Assembly: GCF_003086795.1 (NCBI RefSeq)
Contig: NZ_CP026003.1
Location: forward strand, 3,663,531 to 3,727,530
Reading direction: 5' to 3'
From: Stenotrophomonas sp. SAU14A_NAIMI4_5
GTDB taxonomy: Bacteria > Pseudomonadota > Gammaproteobacteria > Xanthomonadales > Xanthomonadaceae
DNA length: 64,000 nt
The notes beneath the pieces were generated by a model, which did no database searches, was not told the origin of the DNA, and saw nothing but the letters and a program-made list of their open reading frames with translations. Both the position numbers and the translations under genes were made by a program. Below are positions 46,946 through 54,127 of the stretch, one piece after another (positions within the stretch are counted from its first letter, which is position 1; each line of letters opens with the position of its first letter).

Positions 46946-48208
46946 TCACCCCTGCCAGAGCTGGATCTGCCGGGCCAGCGGCACCAGGCACAACACGGCC
47001 GCCAACGGCGCCAACAGGTAGATCAACGCCGTGCGCTGGCGCGGCAGCGGGCCCTGTGGACGCAGCAGGCCCAGACACAGCACCGCCAGCAACGGCAGCA
47101 CGGCCAGGCCTGGTGGCAGCACCGCGCGCTCAGGCAGCCAAGGCACCAGCAGCATCGCCAGCGCAGCCGCACCCAGAGCCAGCATCGCCCGCCCCGGGTC
47201 GCGATCGTCGTGATCAGCGGCATCGGCACCCGGCCGCCGCCACAACGCCGGCAGCAGTTCCACCGCCAGCAGCAGCACCACCACCTGCAGCGCCAGCAAC
47301 CCGGCCCAGCCCGCCACCGGAACCAGCGGCAGCACCCACTGCAGCTGCGGCACCGCCTGCACCGCCACTGACAGCGGCCGCGTGCTGTCCAGCGCCGCGA
47401 ACTGCACCAGGCCCGACTGCAGCGCCGCCAGCCCCATCAGCAGCAGCATGGCCGCCAGGACCGCTCCACCGGCCACCTGGGTCAGCTGCCGGTGCGGCCG
47501 CTGCACCCGCGGTGCCACGCCCAGCAGCAGGCCCGCGCTGGCAAACACCCCCAGCAGGGGCACGGCCGCGGCCACCACGCCGCCCAGGCCGAAACGATGC
47601 GGCCCGGTGGAGGACGGCATCCACGGCACCCAGTTGCCGTAATGCACGTAGCGCGCGGCCAGCAGCACCAGCAGCAGGCCCAGGCCCACTTTCACGGTCA
47701 GCAGCCCGCAGGCGACCAGCAGCGCACGACGTGGCCGCAGCATCGCCGCCAGGCCAACCGGCAGCAGGCCCAGCGCCGCCGCCATGGACATCGGCAGCCA
47801 GCGCTGCGGTGCTGCGCCGAGCGCGCCGGCGGCCGCGTACAGGTGGCGGGCGCCCGACTGCGCGGCACCGGCCAGGGTGGCCAGCAGATCGAGCAGCAGC
47901 AGGCCCAGCAGGATGGCCGCCAGCCGCCGCCCGCACACACCCTGCAACAACACAGGCAATCCTGCCGCATCCGGCGTGCGGCGCATCACCTCGCGCAGGC
48001 AGAACAGCAGCGGCGCCGTGCCCACGGCCGCCAGCAACAGGCTCAATACGATGGCCGGCCCCGCGCGCGCCGCGGTGTTCTGCCCCACCAGCGCGATCAC
48101 GCTGCCCCCGATCAGCAGGGTCAGCGCGAGCACCAGCAGGTGGTCCCTGCCCAAGCGGTCGAACGCCGCCCGCCCGCCGCGCAGACCGGCATCGCTGTCG
48201 TCCTTCAT
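46946..48208 (-). CDS. APC-superfamily amino acid permease-like membrane protein
   Basis: A 420-residue inner-membrane protein with about twelve hydrophobic helices and short Arg-rich cytoplasmic loops. Start at the Met of MKDDSDAGLRGGRAAFDRLG, preceded by GGGAG; longer readings run through non-coding sequence. The first helix region GSVIALVGQNTAARAGPAIV followed by LSLLLAAVGTAPLLFCLREV resembles the APC consensus. The usual GxG signature is replaced (VGQNT), so the substrate is uncertain. It is upstream of, and oriented away from, the ten-repeat array. Confidence 0.75.
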   Translation of the reverse strand: MKDDSDAGLRGGRAAFDRLGRDHLLVLALTLLIGGSVIALVGQNTAARAGPAIVLSLLLAAVGTAPLLFCLREVMRRTPDAAGLPVLLQGVCGRRLAAILLGLLLLDLLATLAGAAQSGARHLYAAAGALGAAPQRWLPMSMAAALGLLPVGLAAMLRPRRALLVACGLLTVKVGLGLLLVLLAARYVHYGNWVPWMPSSTGPHRFGLGGVVAAAVPLLGVFASAGLLLGVAPRVQRPHRQLTQVAGGAVLAAMLLLMGLAALQSGLVQFAALDSTRPLSVAVQAVPQLQWVLPLVPVAGWAGLLALQVVVLLLAVELLPALWRRPGADAADHDDRDPGRAMLALGAAALAMLLVPWLPERAVLPPGLAVLPLLAVLCLGLLRPQGPLPRQRTALIYLLAPLAAVLCLVPLARQIQLWQG

Positions 48209-48420
48209 CGCAAGCTCCCTTGATGCTGTCCAAGCATGGTGGACATCAGGCTGGCAGCCTGGATCGAGGGACGGAATCAGAATCGGCCGAATGTGTGTCG
48301 CGCTGTGATTGCAGACACAGCAGGCAACGGCCAACGGTCCGACTACGACAGCGCGGAGGGCGTCAAGCGGGCTTGAATCTGTCGAACGCGACAGTGCCGG
48401 GACGGCAGCGTGCGCTGGCC

Positions 48421-49719
48421 TCAGTCGCGCGGCGGCGGCAGGTGCGGCGCGACCAGCGCCAGCGTGCGCTGCAGGGCCCCGCGGCCGTTGCTCACCAGCG
48501 TACAACCGGCTCGCGCCATGTCTTCGCGGGCCTGCGCGTCGTCCAGCAGGTGCTGCAGCAGATCGCCCACCGCCTGCACGTCCTCGCCGATCAGCAGCGC
48601 CCCGGCCTCGCGCATGCGCCGCGAGATCTCGGAGAAATTATGCAGGTGCGGACCGGTCACCGCAGCCGTGCCCATCGCTGCCGGTTCCAGCAGGTTGTGC
48701 CCGCCGATGGCCTGCAGGCTGCCGCCGACGAAGGCGACCTGCGCACAGCCGTAGAACGGCATCAGTTCACCCAGCGTATCGATGACGAACACCTCGGTGC
48801 CCGCACCCGGCCACTGTTGCGCACGGCGCGTGGCCACGCTCCAGCCCTGCTCGCGGGCCAGCGCTTCGACCTTCGGGAAGCGTTCGGGGTGGCGTGGTGC
48901 CCACAGCAGCAGCAGGTCCGGATGGCGCTCGCGCAGGCGCCGGTGCAGGTCGATCACCGCCTGCTCTTCGCCATCGTGGGTGCTGGCAGCGATCCACACC
49001 GGGCGCGAAGCCGGCACCTGCGCATGGAACTGGGCCACGAACGGCCGCACGTCCGGCGTGGTGATGTCGAACTTCAGGTTGCCCAGCGCCTGTACCTGCT
49101 CCGGCGCCGCGCCGAGCTGCACGAAGCGCGCCGCATCGTCTTCCGACTGTGCGGCCACGCAGGTGACGGTGCGCAGCGCGCGGCGGATGAGCGCGGCCAG
49201 CACCCGGTAGCCGCGCAGCGAGCGGGCCGACAGGCGGGCGTTGAGGATGTAGACCGGGATGCGGCGGTCGCGGCAGCCGAACAGCATGTTCGGCCACAGC
49301 TCGGTTTCCAGGATCAGCGCCAGGCTGGGCTGGAAATGGCCGAGGAAACGGTTGACGCTGCCCGGCACGTCATACGGCAGGTAGACGTGGTCCAGCGCAT
49401 CGCCCCACAGCGCGCGCACCCGCTCCGACCCGGTCGGGGTGATGGTGGTGATGACCCAGCGGATGTCCGGGCGCTGCTCGCGCAGGGCATTGACCAGTGG
49501 CGCGGCGGCGTTGACCTCGCCCACCGAGACGGCGTGCAGCCAGACCCGCGGCTGGCCGGTCGGCTGCGGATAGGACGCATAGCGTTCATCCCAGCGCCGG
49601 AAGTATTCACGGACCCGGAAACCGCGCCAGACCAGGTGGTACACGGTGATTGGCAGCAGGATGTAGAGCACGACCGAATACAGGCCGCGCAGGATCCATT
49701 CGACAGGGTCTTTACGCAT
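48421..49719 (-). CDS. waaA: 3-deoxy-D-manno-octulosonic acid (Kdo) transferase
   Basis: Attaches Kdo to lipid IVA at the inner face of the inner membrane. It has 432 residues: an N-terminal anchor helix (about 8-30), then the GT-B fold. The catalytic Glu lies in WLHAVSVGEVNAAAPLVNAL (about 60-79), and ILETELWPNMLF is the conserved acidic stretch. The C-terminal domain has FVGGSLQAIGGHNLLEPAAM (about 338-357) binding the CMP-Kdo donor. It is divergent from the lpxL-type gene with only 60 bases between, consistent with joint control of lipid A assembly. Confidence 0.95.
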   Translation of the reverse strand: MRKDPVEWILRGLYSVVLYILLPITVYHLVWRGFRVREYFRRWDERYASYPQPTGQPRVWLHAVSVGEVNAAAPLVNALREQRPDIRWVITTITPTGSERVRALWGDALDHVYLPYDVPGSVNRFLGHFQPSLALILETELWPNMLFGCRDRRIPVYILNARLSARSLRGYRVLAALIRRALRTVTCVAAQSEDDAARFVQLGAAPEQVQALGNLKFDITTPDVRPFVAQFHAQVPASRPVWIAASTHDGEEQAVIDLHRRLRERHPDLLLLWAPRHPERFPKVEALAREQGWSVATRRAQQWPGAGTEVFVIDTLGELMPFYGCAQVAFVGGSLQAIGGHNLLEPAAMGTAAVTGPHLHNFSEISRRMREAGALLIGEDVQAVGDLLQHLLDDAQAREDMARAGCTLVSNGRGALQRTLALVAPHLPPPRD

Positions 49720-49767
49720 GCGGCAAGGATACGGGAGCCCCCCGGGAAAGACACGCGGCGGGGTTGG

Positions 49768-49780
49768 TAGAATGGCCGCA
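49768..49780 (+). promoter_or_regulatory. TAGAAT -10 box placing initiation at the lpxL-type ATG
   Basis: TAGAAT at 49768-49773 ends seven bases before the ATG at 49780. A start site at the usual distance falls on the A of ATG, so the transcript would be leaderless. No ribosome-binding site is visible upstream. Confidence 0.4.
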
Positions 49781-50697
49781 TGTCAGATGCCTCTACCGCC
49801 GTCCGCCCGTCCCTGGCCGATCCCCGCAACTGGCCGATGTTCGCGGCCATGTTCGCTGCCTTCGGCATCGCCCGCCTGCCGTGGATGCTGCAGCGCGCGC
49901 TTGGCCGCGGCGTCGGCTGGATCACCTGGCGCCTGCTCGGCAGCCGCCGCCGTGCCGCCGAGGTGAACCTGAAGCTGTGCTTCCCCGAGAAGAACGAGGC
50001 CTGGCGCAACCGCCTGGTGCGCGACAGCTTCGACGCCCTCGGCGTGGGCATCTTTGAATGCGCGCGTTCGTGGTGGGGCAGCATCGACAGCATCCGCCCG
50101 CAGGTGCAGATCGAGGGCCTGGAGCATCTCAAGCAGATGCAGGCCGAAGGCCGCGGCGTGCTGCTGGTGTCGGGCCACTTCATGACCCTGGAGATGTGCG
50201 GCCGCCTGCTGTGCGACCACGTCGACCTGTCGGGCATGTACCGCAGGCACAAGAACCCGGTGTACGAGTGGGCGGTGAAGTTCGGCCGGCTGCGCTACGC
50301 CAAGGCGATGTACGCCAACGAGGACATCCGTGCCACCGTGCGCCACCTGAAGAAGGGCGGCTTCCTGTGGTACGCGCCGGACCAGGACATGCGCGGCAAG
50401 GACACCGTGTTCGTGCCGTTCTTCGGCCACACCGCCGCCACCATCACCGCCACCCACCAGCTGGCGCGGATGACCGGCTGCGCGGTGATCCCCTATTTCC
50501 ACCGCCGCGAAGGCGGGAAGTACTTCCTGAAGATCGGCGCGCCGCTGGAGAACTTCCCCAGCGAAGACGTGGAAGCCGATACCGCGCGGGTCAACCAGGC
50601 CATCGAACAGATGGTGCGCGAGGCCCCGGACCAGTACCTGTGGATCCATCGGCGGTTCAAGCGCCAGCCCGGTGGCAGAAGCGATTTCTACAAGTAG
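49780..50697 (+). CDS. Lipid A biosynthesis acyltransferase (LpxL/LpxM type)
   Basis: Adds a secondary acyl chain to Kdo2-lipid IVA; inner membrane. It has 305 residues. An N-terminal hydrophobic stretch (about 20-45) precedes the catalytic HX4E motif in VSGHFMTLEMCGRLL (about 127-141). Other family parts are GVGWITWRLLGSRRRAAEVN, LSGMYRRHKNPVYEWAVKFG, WYAPDQDMRGKDTVFVPFFG and the terminal IHRRFKRQPGG. Its stop TAG is the head of a SMAG copy. It probably belongs with waaA. Confidence 0.9.
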   Translation: MSDASTAVRPSLADPRNWPMFAAMFAAFGIARLPWMLQRALGRGVGWITWRLLGSRRRAAEVNLKLCFPEKNEAWRNRLVRDSFDALGVGIFECARSWWGSIDSIRPQVQIEGLEHLKQMQAEGRGVLLVSGHFMTLEMCGRLLCDHVDLSGMYRRHKNPVYEWAVKFGRLRYAKAMYANEDIRATVRHLKKGGFLWYAPDQDMRGKDTVFVPFFGHTAATITATHQLARMTGCAVIPYFHRREGGKYFLKIGAPLENFPSEDVEADTARVNQAIEQMVREAPDQYLWIHRRFKRQPGGRSDFYK

Positions 50698-50767
50698 ATC
50701 CACGCCATGCGTGGATGATTGCCGGCCGCGCCCGTTACCACGCCATCCACGCATGGCGTGGATCTAC
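50694..50767. repeat. Facing SMAG pair between lpxL-type gene and RAYT
   Basis: Copies at 50694-50716 (head on plus strand) and 50745-50767 (head on minus strand), both ATCCACGC subtype. The left head gives the stop of the acyltransferase, the right head gives the stop of the RAYT gene. This is the pairing usually called a BIME. Confidence 0.88.
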
Positions 50768-51213
50768 AGCGGCCACCGGCACCACGCATAGGGATACTCC
50801 CCCACCACGCAGGCCAGCCCGGCGCGGACCGGGTTGGCCATGATGTACATCGCCTTCTCGTGCAATGACTCGTCGCTGCGCACCGCATGGTCGTGGTACC
50901 CGTGCTGCCAGAGTGCTCCGGATCGCCCCAGCTGCCGGTTCAGCAGGCGGCTGCTGCGGGATTTGAGCGGGGACATGCATTCGGCGAGTGTTCCCTTCCG
51001 CAGTTCCATCAGCCAATGCAGGTGATCGGGCATCACCACCCAGGCAAGGCTGTGGCTGATGCCGGCACGCTCGACGAAGCGCAGGGCGTCGACCAGCACC
51101 GCAACGTTGGCGGCATCGGCGAAGAAGGCTTCACGGCCAATGGTGGTCGTGGTCAAGGAGTACACGGTGCCGGTGCTGGAGTGGCGACCGTAGCGGAGTT
51201 TTGGGCTGGCCAT
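50764..51213 (-). CDS. REP-associated tyrosine transposase (RAYT, Y1_Tnp)
   Basis: A 149-residue single-strand transposase of the IS200/IS605-related REP type. The HUH motif is AWVVMPDHLHWLMELRKGT (His-Leu-His, about 57-75) and the catalytic Tyr is in LWQHGYHDHAVRSDESLHEK (about 102-121). The N-terminus FADAANVAVLVDALRFVERA and C-terminus AMYIMANPVRAGLACVVGEY are family-typical. Flanking SMAG copies on both sides (50694-50767 and 51285-51373) are its probable substrates. RAYTs recognise GTAG-headed hairpins, which matches the repeats. Confidence 0.92.
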   Translation of the reverse strand: MASPKLRYGRHSSTGTVYSLTTTTIGREAFFADAANVAVLVDALRFVERAGISHSLAWVVMPDHLHWLMELRKGTLAECMSPLKSRSSRLLNRQLGRSGALWQHGYHDHAVRSDESLHEKAMYIMANPVRAGLACVVGEYPYAWCRWPL

Positions 51214-51284
51214 GGCGCCAGCGTGCGATAGGTACGCGAGTGCCGGTATTGGGCGGTTGCCCGTATTGGTGTCGGGAAAGCTCC

Positions 51285-51373
51285 ATCCACGCTTGGCGTG
51301 GATCTACTGCAACGCCCACGGCAGATCAACGCCACGCGTGGATGATTCCCGTAGATCCACGCCACGCGTGGAT
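51285..51373. repeat. SMAG copies flanking the RAYT gene on its 5' side
   Basis: 51285-51307 (minus-strand head, one base different in the loop), a degenerate copy at about 51322-51344 that lacks the GTAG head, and 51351-51373 (plus-strand head, loop CAC). Together with 50694-50767 they bracket the transposase gene. Confidence 0.8.
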
Positions 51374-51379
51374 GCGCGA

Positions 51380-52711
51380 TCACACCGTTTTCAGTGCGTC
51401 GTCCGGTTCGCGGGCCAGCAACGTGCCGACGAACAACGCCGCCAACAACACCGTCACCCCGCCCCAGAACGCGGAATAGAACGCCAGGTGGGTGTTGAGC
51501 GGGAACACGGTGGCGGCCAGCGCCAGCATCGCCGGGCGCGCGCGGTCACGGGCCGCAGCCGGTGCGAAACGCCAGGCGCGCCACGCCTGGGCGACGGCGG
51601 CCAGCCACAGCAGCAGCCCCAGCACGCCGGTTTCGGCGAGGATTTCCAGCACGATCTGGTGGGCGTGCAGCGCCGGTTCGGCGCCCCACACCGCGGGCCC
51701 ATCGTCACCGACGCACTGCGGGTACGCATCGCGGAAGCCGCGTGCGCCCACGCCGTTGATCGGGTGTTCGGCAATCATGCAACCGGCCGCACTCCAGATG
51801 CGCCCGCGTCCGGACAGCGCCTGGTCGACGCCCTCGGTGCCGCCGTCCCAGGCCATCGCGGTGCGCGCCACGCGCTCGCGCAGCTGCGGCACGCTGGCGG
51901 TCAGTGCCGCCGCGGCCAGCAGGCCGACCACCGCCAGCAGGCCCAGCCGTTTCCAACCAAGCTGGCGCACGCCGCTGTAGGCCACGATCACCGCGAAGGT
52001 GATCCACGACGCGCGCGAACCGGCCAGCAGCAGCACGATGGCCAGCGCCGCACCGGCGAGCAGCCAGCCCGGCGTACCGAAGCGGCGTGCAGCAGGAAGC
52101 AGCAGGAACGGCGAGAGGCTGGCCAGGACCTGGCCGAACTTGAGGTTGCACGGCCCCAGCGGACCGCTGAGGCGGTCGGCCAGGGCCATTTCCTCGGCCG
52201 GGCACAGCGCATGGCCGCTGACGGCGAGTTTCAATTGCTGCAGCGACCAGAACCATGGGCTGGTGCCCGCCAGCGCCTGCACCAGCGCATCCAGCGTCCA
52301 CAGGGCGGTGATCAGCGCCAGGCCACCGTAGATCAGGCGGCGCCGCTGCGGGGTGGCCACGGCAATCGCCACCAGCCACATGAAGGGCAGGTAGCGCAGG
52401 CCGGCGGCCGCCTTGGTCCACGACGCCGCCGGGTCGATCGCATCGAAGGCAGAGAACGCCTGCGGCAACCAGTAACCGAGGAACAGGATCGAGGTCAGCG
52501 CCCACGCGGCGGGCGTGAGCAGATGTGGGCGGCGCTGCAGGCGGCGCATGATCATGCGCACCGCGGCATACACCGCGCCGAGGCCGAGCACGGTTTCGGC
52601 GATACCCGGCAACGGCCACAGGGCCACGTAGGCCAGCACCCACCATGGCGCCCAGCGCCCGGCGCGCTCGTCACCCGCGATGGGTGCGGCGTCAGCCTGC
52701 AAGGTCGGCAT
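51380..52711 (-). CDS. O-antigen ligase / Wzy-like polysaccharide membrane protein
   Basis: A 443-residue inner-membrane protein from the Met of MPTLQADAAPIAGDERAGRW; an earlier in-frame Met would lie inside the glycosyltransferase. About ten to twelve helices. A large periplasmic loop near residues 290-360 has LSGRGRIWSAAGCMIAEHPI, then NGVGARGFRDAYPQC, which fits the Wzy_C/WaaL signature (GxGRxxxW...HPxxGxG). Its start overlaps the glycosyltransferase 3' end by 20 bases, so they are coupled. Role in joining or polymerising surface polysaccharide is inferred. Confidence 0.85.
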   Translation of the reverse strand: MPTLQADAAPIAGDERAGRWAPWWVLAYVALWPLPGIAETVLGLGAVYAAVRMIMRRLQRRPHLLTPAAWALTSILFLGYWLPQAFSAFDAIDPAASWTKAAAGLRYLPFMWLVAIAVATPQRRRLIYGGLALITALWTLDALVQALAGTSPWFWSLQQLKLAVSGHALCPAEEMALADRLSGPLGPCNLKFGQVLASLSPFLLLPAARRFGTPGWLLAGAALAIVLLLAGSRASWITFAVIVAYSGVRQLGWKRLGLLAVVGLLAAAALTASVPQLRERVARTAMAWDGGTEGVDQALSGRGRIWSAAGCMIAEHPINGVGARGFRDAYPQCVGDDGPAVWGAEPALHAHQIVLEILAETGVLGLLLWLAAVAQAWRAWRFAPAAARDRARPAMLALAATVFPLNTHLAFYSAFWGGVTVLLAALFVGTLLAREPDDALKTV

Positions 52712-53807
52712 AGAGGCGGAGGGTGTCGCGCTGCATGGTCTGCAGGGTAAACGGGATACGGCTCGGCAAGGACGGCGGCTGCGCCAGCAGGGCCAGCGCA
52801 CGTTCACCCAGCGCCCGTGCATCGCCCAGCGGCACGGCGCCGGCCGGCTGCAGCTGCTGCAGCAGTTCGCCCACGCCACCATGGTCCCAGCCCAGCACCG
52901 GGCGGCCGACCGACAGCGCCTCGACCACGGTACGGCCGAACGCCTCGGGCTTGTCCGACAGCTGCAGGACCAGGTCGCTGGCCGCATAGGCCTGGGCGAT
53001 ACGCGCGGTCGGGGTGCTGATCTGCACCGCCTCGGCCACGCCCAGCGCGGCCGCCTGGCGGCGCAGCTCGGCCACGTAGCTTTCGCGGCCGGGCTCGTCG
53101 GTGCCCAGCATCCAGAGCTGTGCCGGCACGCCGGCAGCGCGCACGTCGGCCAGCAGCTGCAGTGCGTGCGCATGACCCTTCAGGCGGGTGCCACGGCCCG
53201 GCAGCAGCAGCAGCGGGCCGTCGACCTGGGCCAGCCAGGGGTAATCGGCGGCCAGCGCCAGCCGCGGCCGGCGGTCGGCACGGGCCACGCGGGGGAACTG
53301 GCTGACATCGACGCCACGCGGAATGACCTGCAGGGTCTGTTCCGGCACCGTCGGGTAATGCTGGCGCACGTAGTCGCGCACCGTGTTGGATACGCAGATG
53401 ACGCGCTCACCGCTGGTCATCACCGCGCTGTAGCGGCTGGGCGAATTCAGGCCGTGCACGGTGGTCACCCAGTGCGGACGCTGCGCGGCCGGCATCGCGC
53501 GGATCGCGTACAGGCCCAGCCACGCCGGCAGGCGCGAGCGCGCATGCACGATGTCCGCTCCAATCTCGGCGAACAACCGCCGCAGGGTGGGCAGGTGGCG
53601 CAGGGTCAGCAGCGATTTGCGGCCGATATCAAGGGTGAGGTGCTCGGCACCGCTGTCCAGCAGCGGCTTCACCAGGCGGCCACCGGCGGACACCACCAGC
53701 GCGCGATGGCCGGCGGCGACCAGGGCCGCAGCGATTTCCAGGGTCGAGCGCTCGACGCCACCGGAGTGCAGCGCCGGCAGCAACTGCACCACGGTCAGTC
53801 GGCGCAT
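52692..53807 (-). CDS. Family 4 glycosyltransferase
   Basis: A 371-residue GT-B enzyme. The N-terminal acceptor domain starts VVQLLPALHSGGVERSTLEI and includes ADIVHARSRLPAWLGLYAIR. The C-terminal Glycos_transf_1 domain carries RLKGHAHALQLLADV, then LQLSDKPEAFGRTVVEALSV, then GRPVLGWDHGGVGELL (about 287-320), with the donor-binding E-x7-E pattern EAFGRTVVE. It lies in a minus-strand operon with the zf-CHCC gene 12 bases upstream and the ligase overlapping downstream. Probably a lipopolysaccharide core or surface glycan enzyme. Confidence 0.9.
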   Translation of the reverse strand: MRRLTVVQLLPALHSGGVERSTLEIAAALVAAGHRALVVSAGGRLVKPLLDSGAEHLTLDIGRKSLLTLRHLPTLRRLFAEIGADIVHARSRLPAWLGLYAIRAMPAAQRPHWVTTVHGLNSPSRYSAVMTSGERVICVSNTVRDYVRQHYPTVPEQTLQVIPRGVDVSQFPRVARADRRPRLALAADYPWLAQVDGPLLLLPGRGTRLKGHAHALQLLADVRAAGVPAQLWMLGTDEPGRESYVAELRRQAAALGVAEAVQISTPTARIAQAYAASDLVLQLSDKPEAFGRTVVEALSVGRPVLGWDHGGVGELLQQLQPAGAVPLGDARALGERALALLAQPPSLPSRIPFTLQTMQRDTLRLYADLAG

Positions 53808-53819
53808 CGAGATGCCTGC

Positions 53820-54017
53820 TTAGTCGGCCAGCACGAAGGTGGAACCGCAGTACGGGCACTTCGCCTCGCCGTTGGGCTCATCTTCGATCGGCAGGTACAC
53901 GCGCGGATGCGAGTTCCACAGCGCCATTTCCGGGGTCGGGCAGCTCAGCGGCAGGTCGCTGCGGTGCACGGTGTAGCGCTTTTCGGCATTGGCGGGCGCG
54001 GTGGCGGTATGGCTCAT
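53820..54017 (-). CDS. zf-CHCC zinc-finger protein
   Basis: A 65-residue soluble protein with the CHCC zinc site: SCPTPEMALWNSHPRVYLPI (Cys about 26, His about 37) and AKCPYCGSTFVL (Cys about 54, 57). The family includes the small NDUFS6-related proteins of unknown bacterial role. It is first gene of the operon with the glycosyltransferase and ligase. Confidence 0.88.
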   Translation of the reverse strand: MSHTATAPANAEKRYTVHRSDLPLSCPTPEMALWNSHPRVYLPIEDEPNGEAKCPYCGSTFVLAD

Positions 54018-54096
54018 GGCGGGTGTCGATGAACGGATTGCGAGGCCTGCGATTCTAGCACCTTGGGGCGGTCCGGCCGCCCCCCTGCCCGTTCAA

Positions 54097-54120
54097 GGCC
54101 CCCGGGCATGCCCGGGGGCC
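54097..54120 (-). terminator. Perfect 24-base palindrome at the receptor 3' end
   Basis: GGCCCCCGGGCA and TGCCCGGGGGCC form an uninterrupted self-complementary stem, seven bases after the stop of the TonB-dependent receptor gene. There is only a short T pair afterwards on the minus strand, so it may terminate both converging transcripts. Confidence 0.6.
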
Positions 54121-54127
54121 AGCGGCC

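Noticed and set aside
51214..51379. Insertion sequence remnant around the RAYT gene
   Set aside because: No terminal inverted repeats of IS type or target duplications; only SMAG copies flank it, as expected for RAYT.
52712..53173. Extended start of the ligase-like gene
   Set aside because: The longer frame runs inside the glycosyltransferase gene and is a shadow; the Met at 52711 gives the normal membrane N-terminus.
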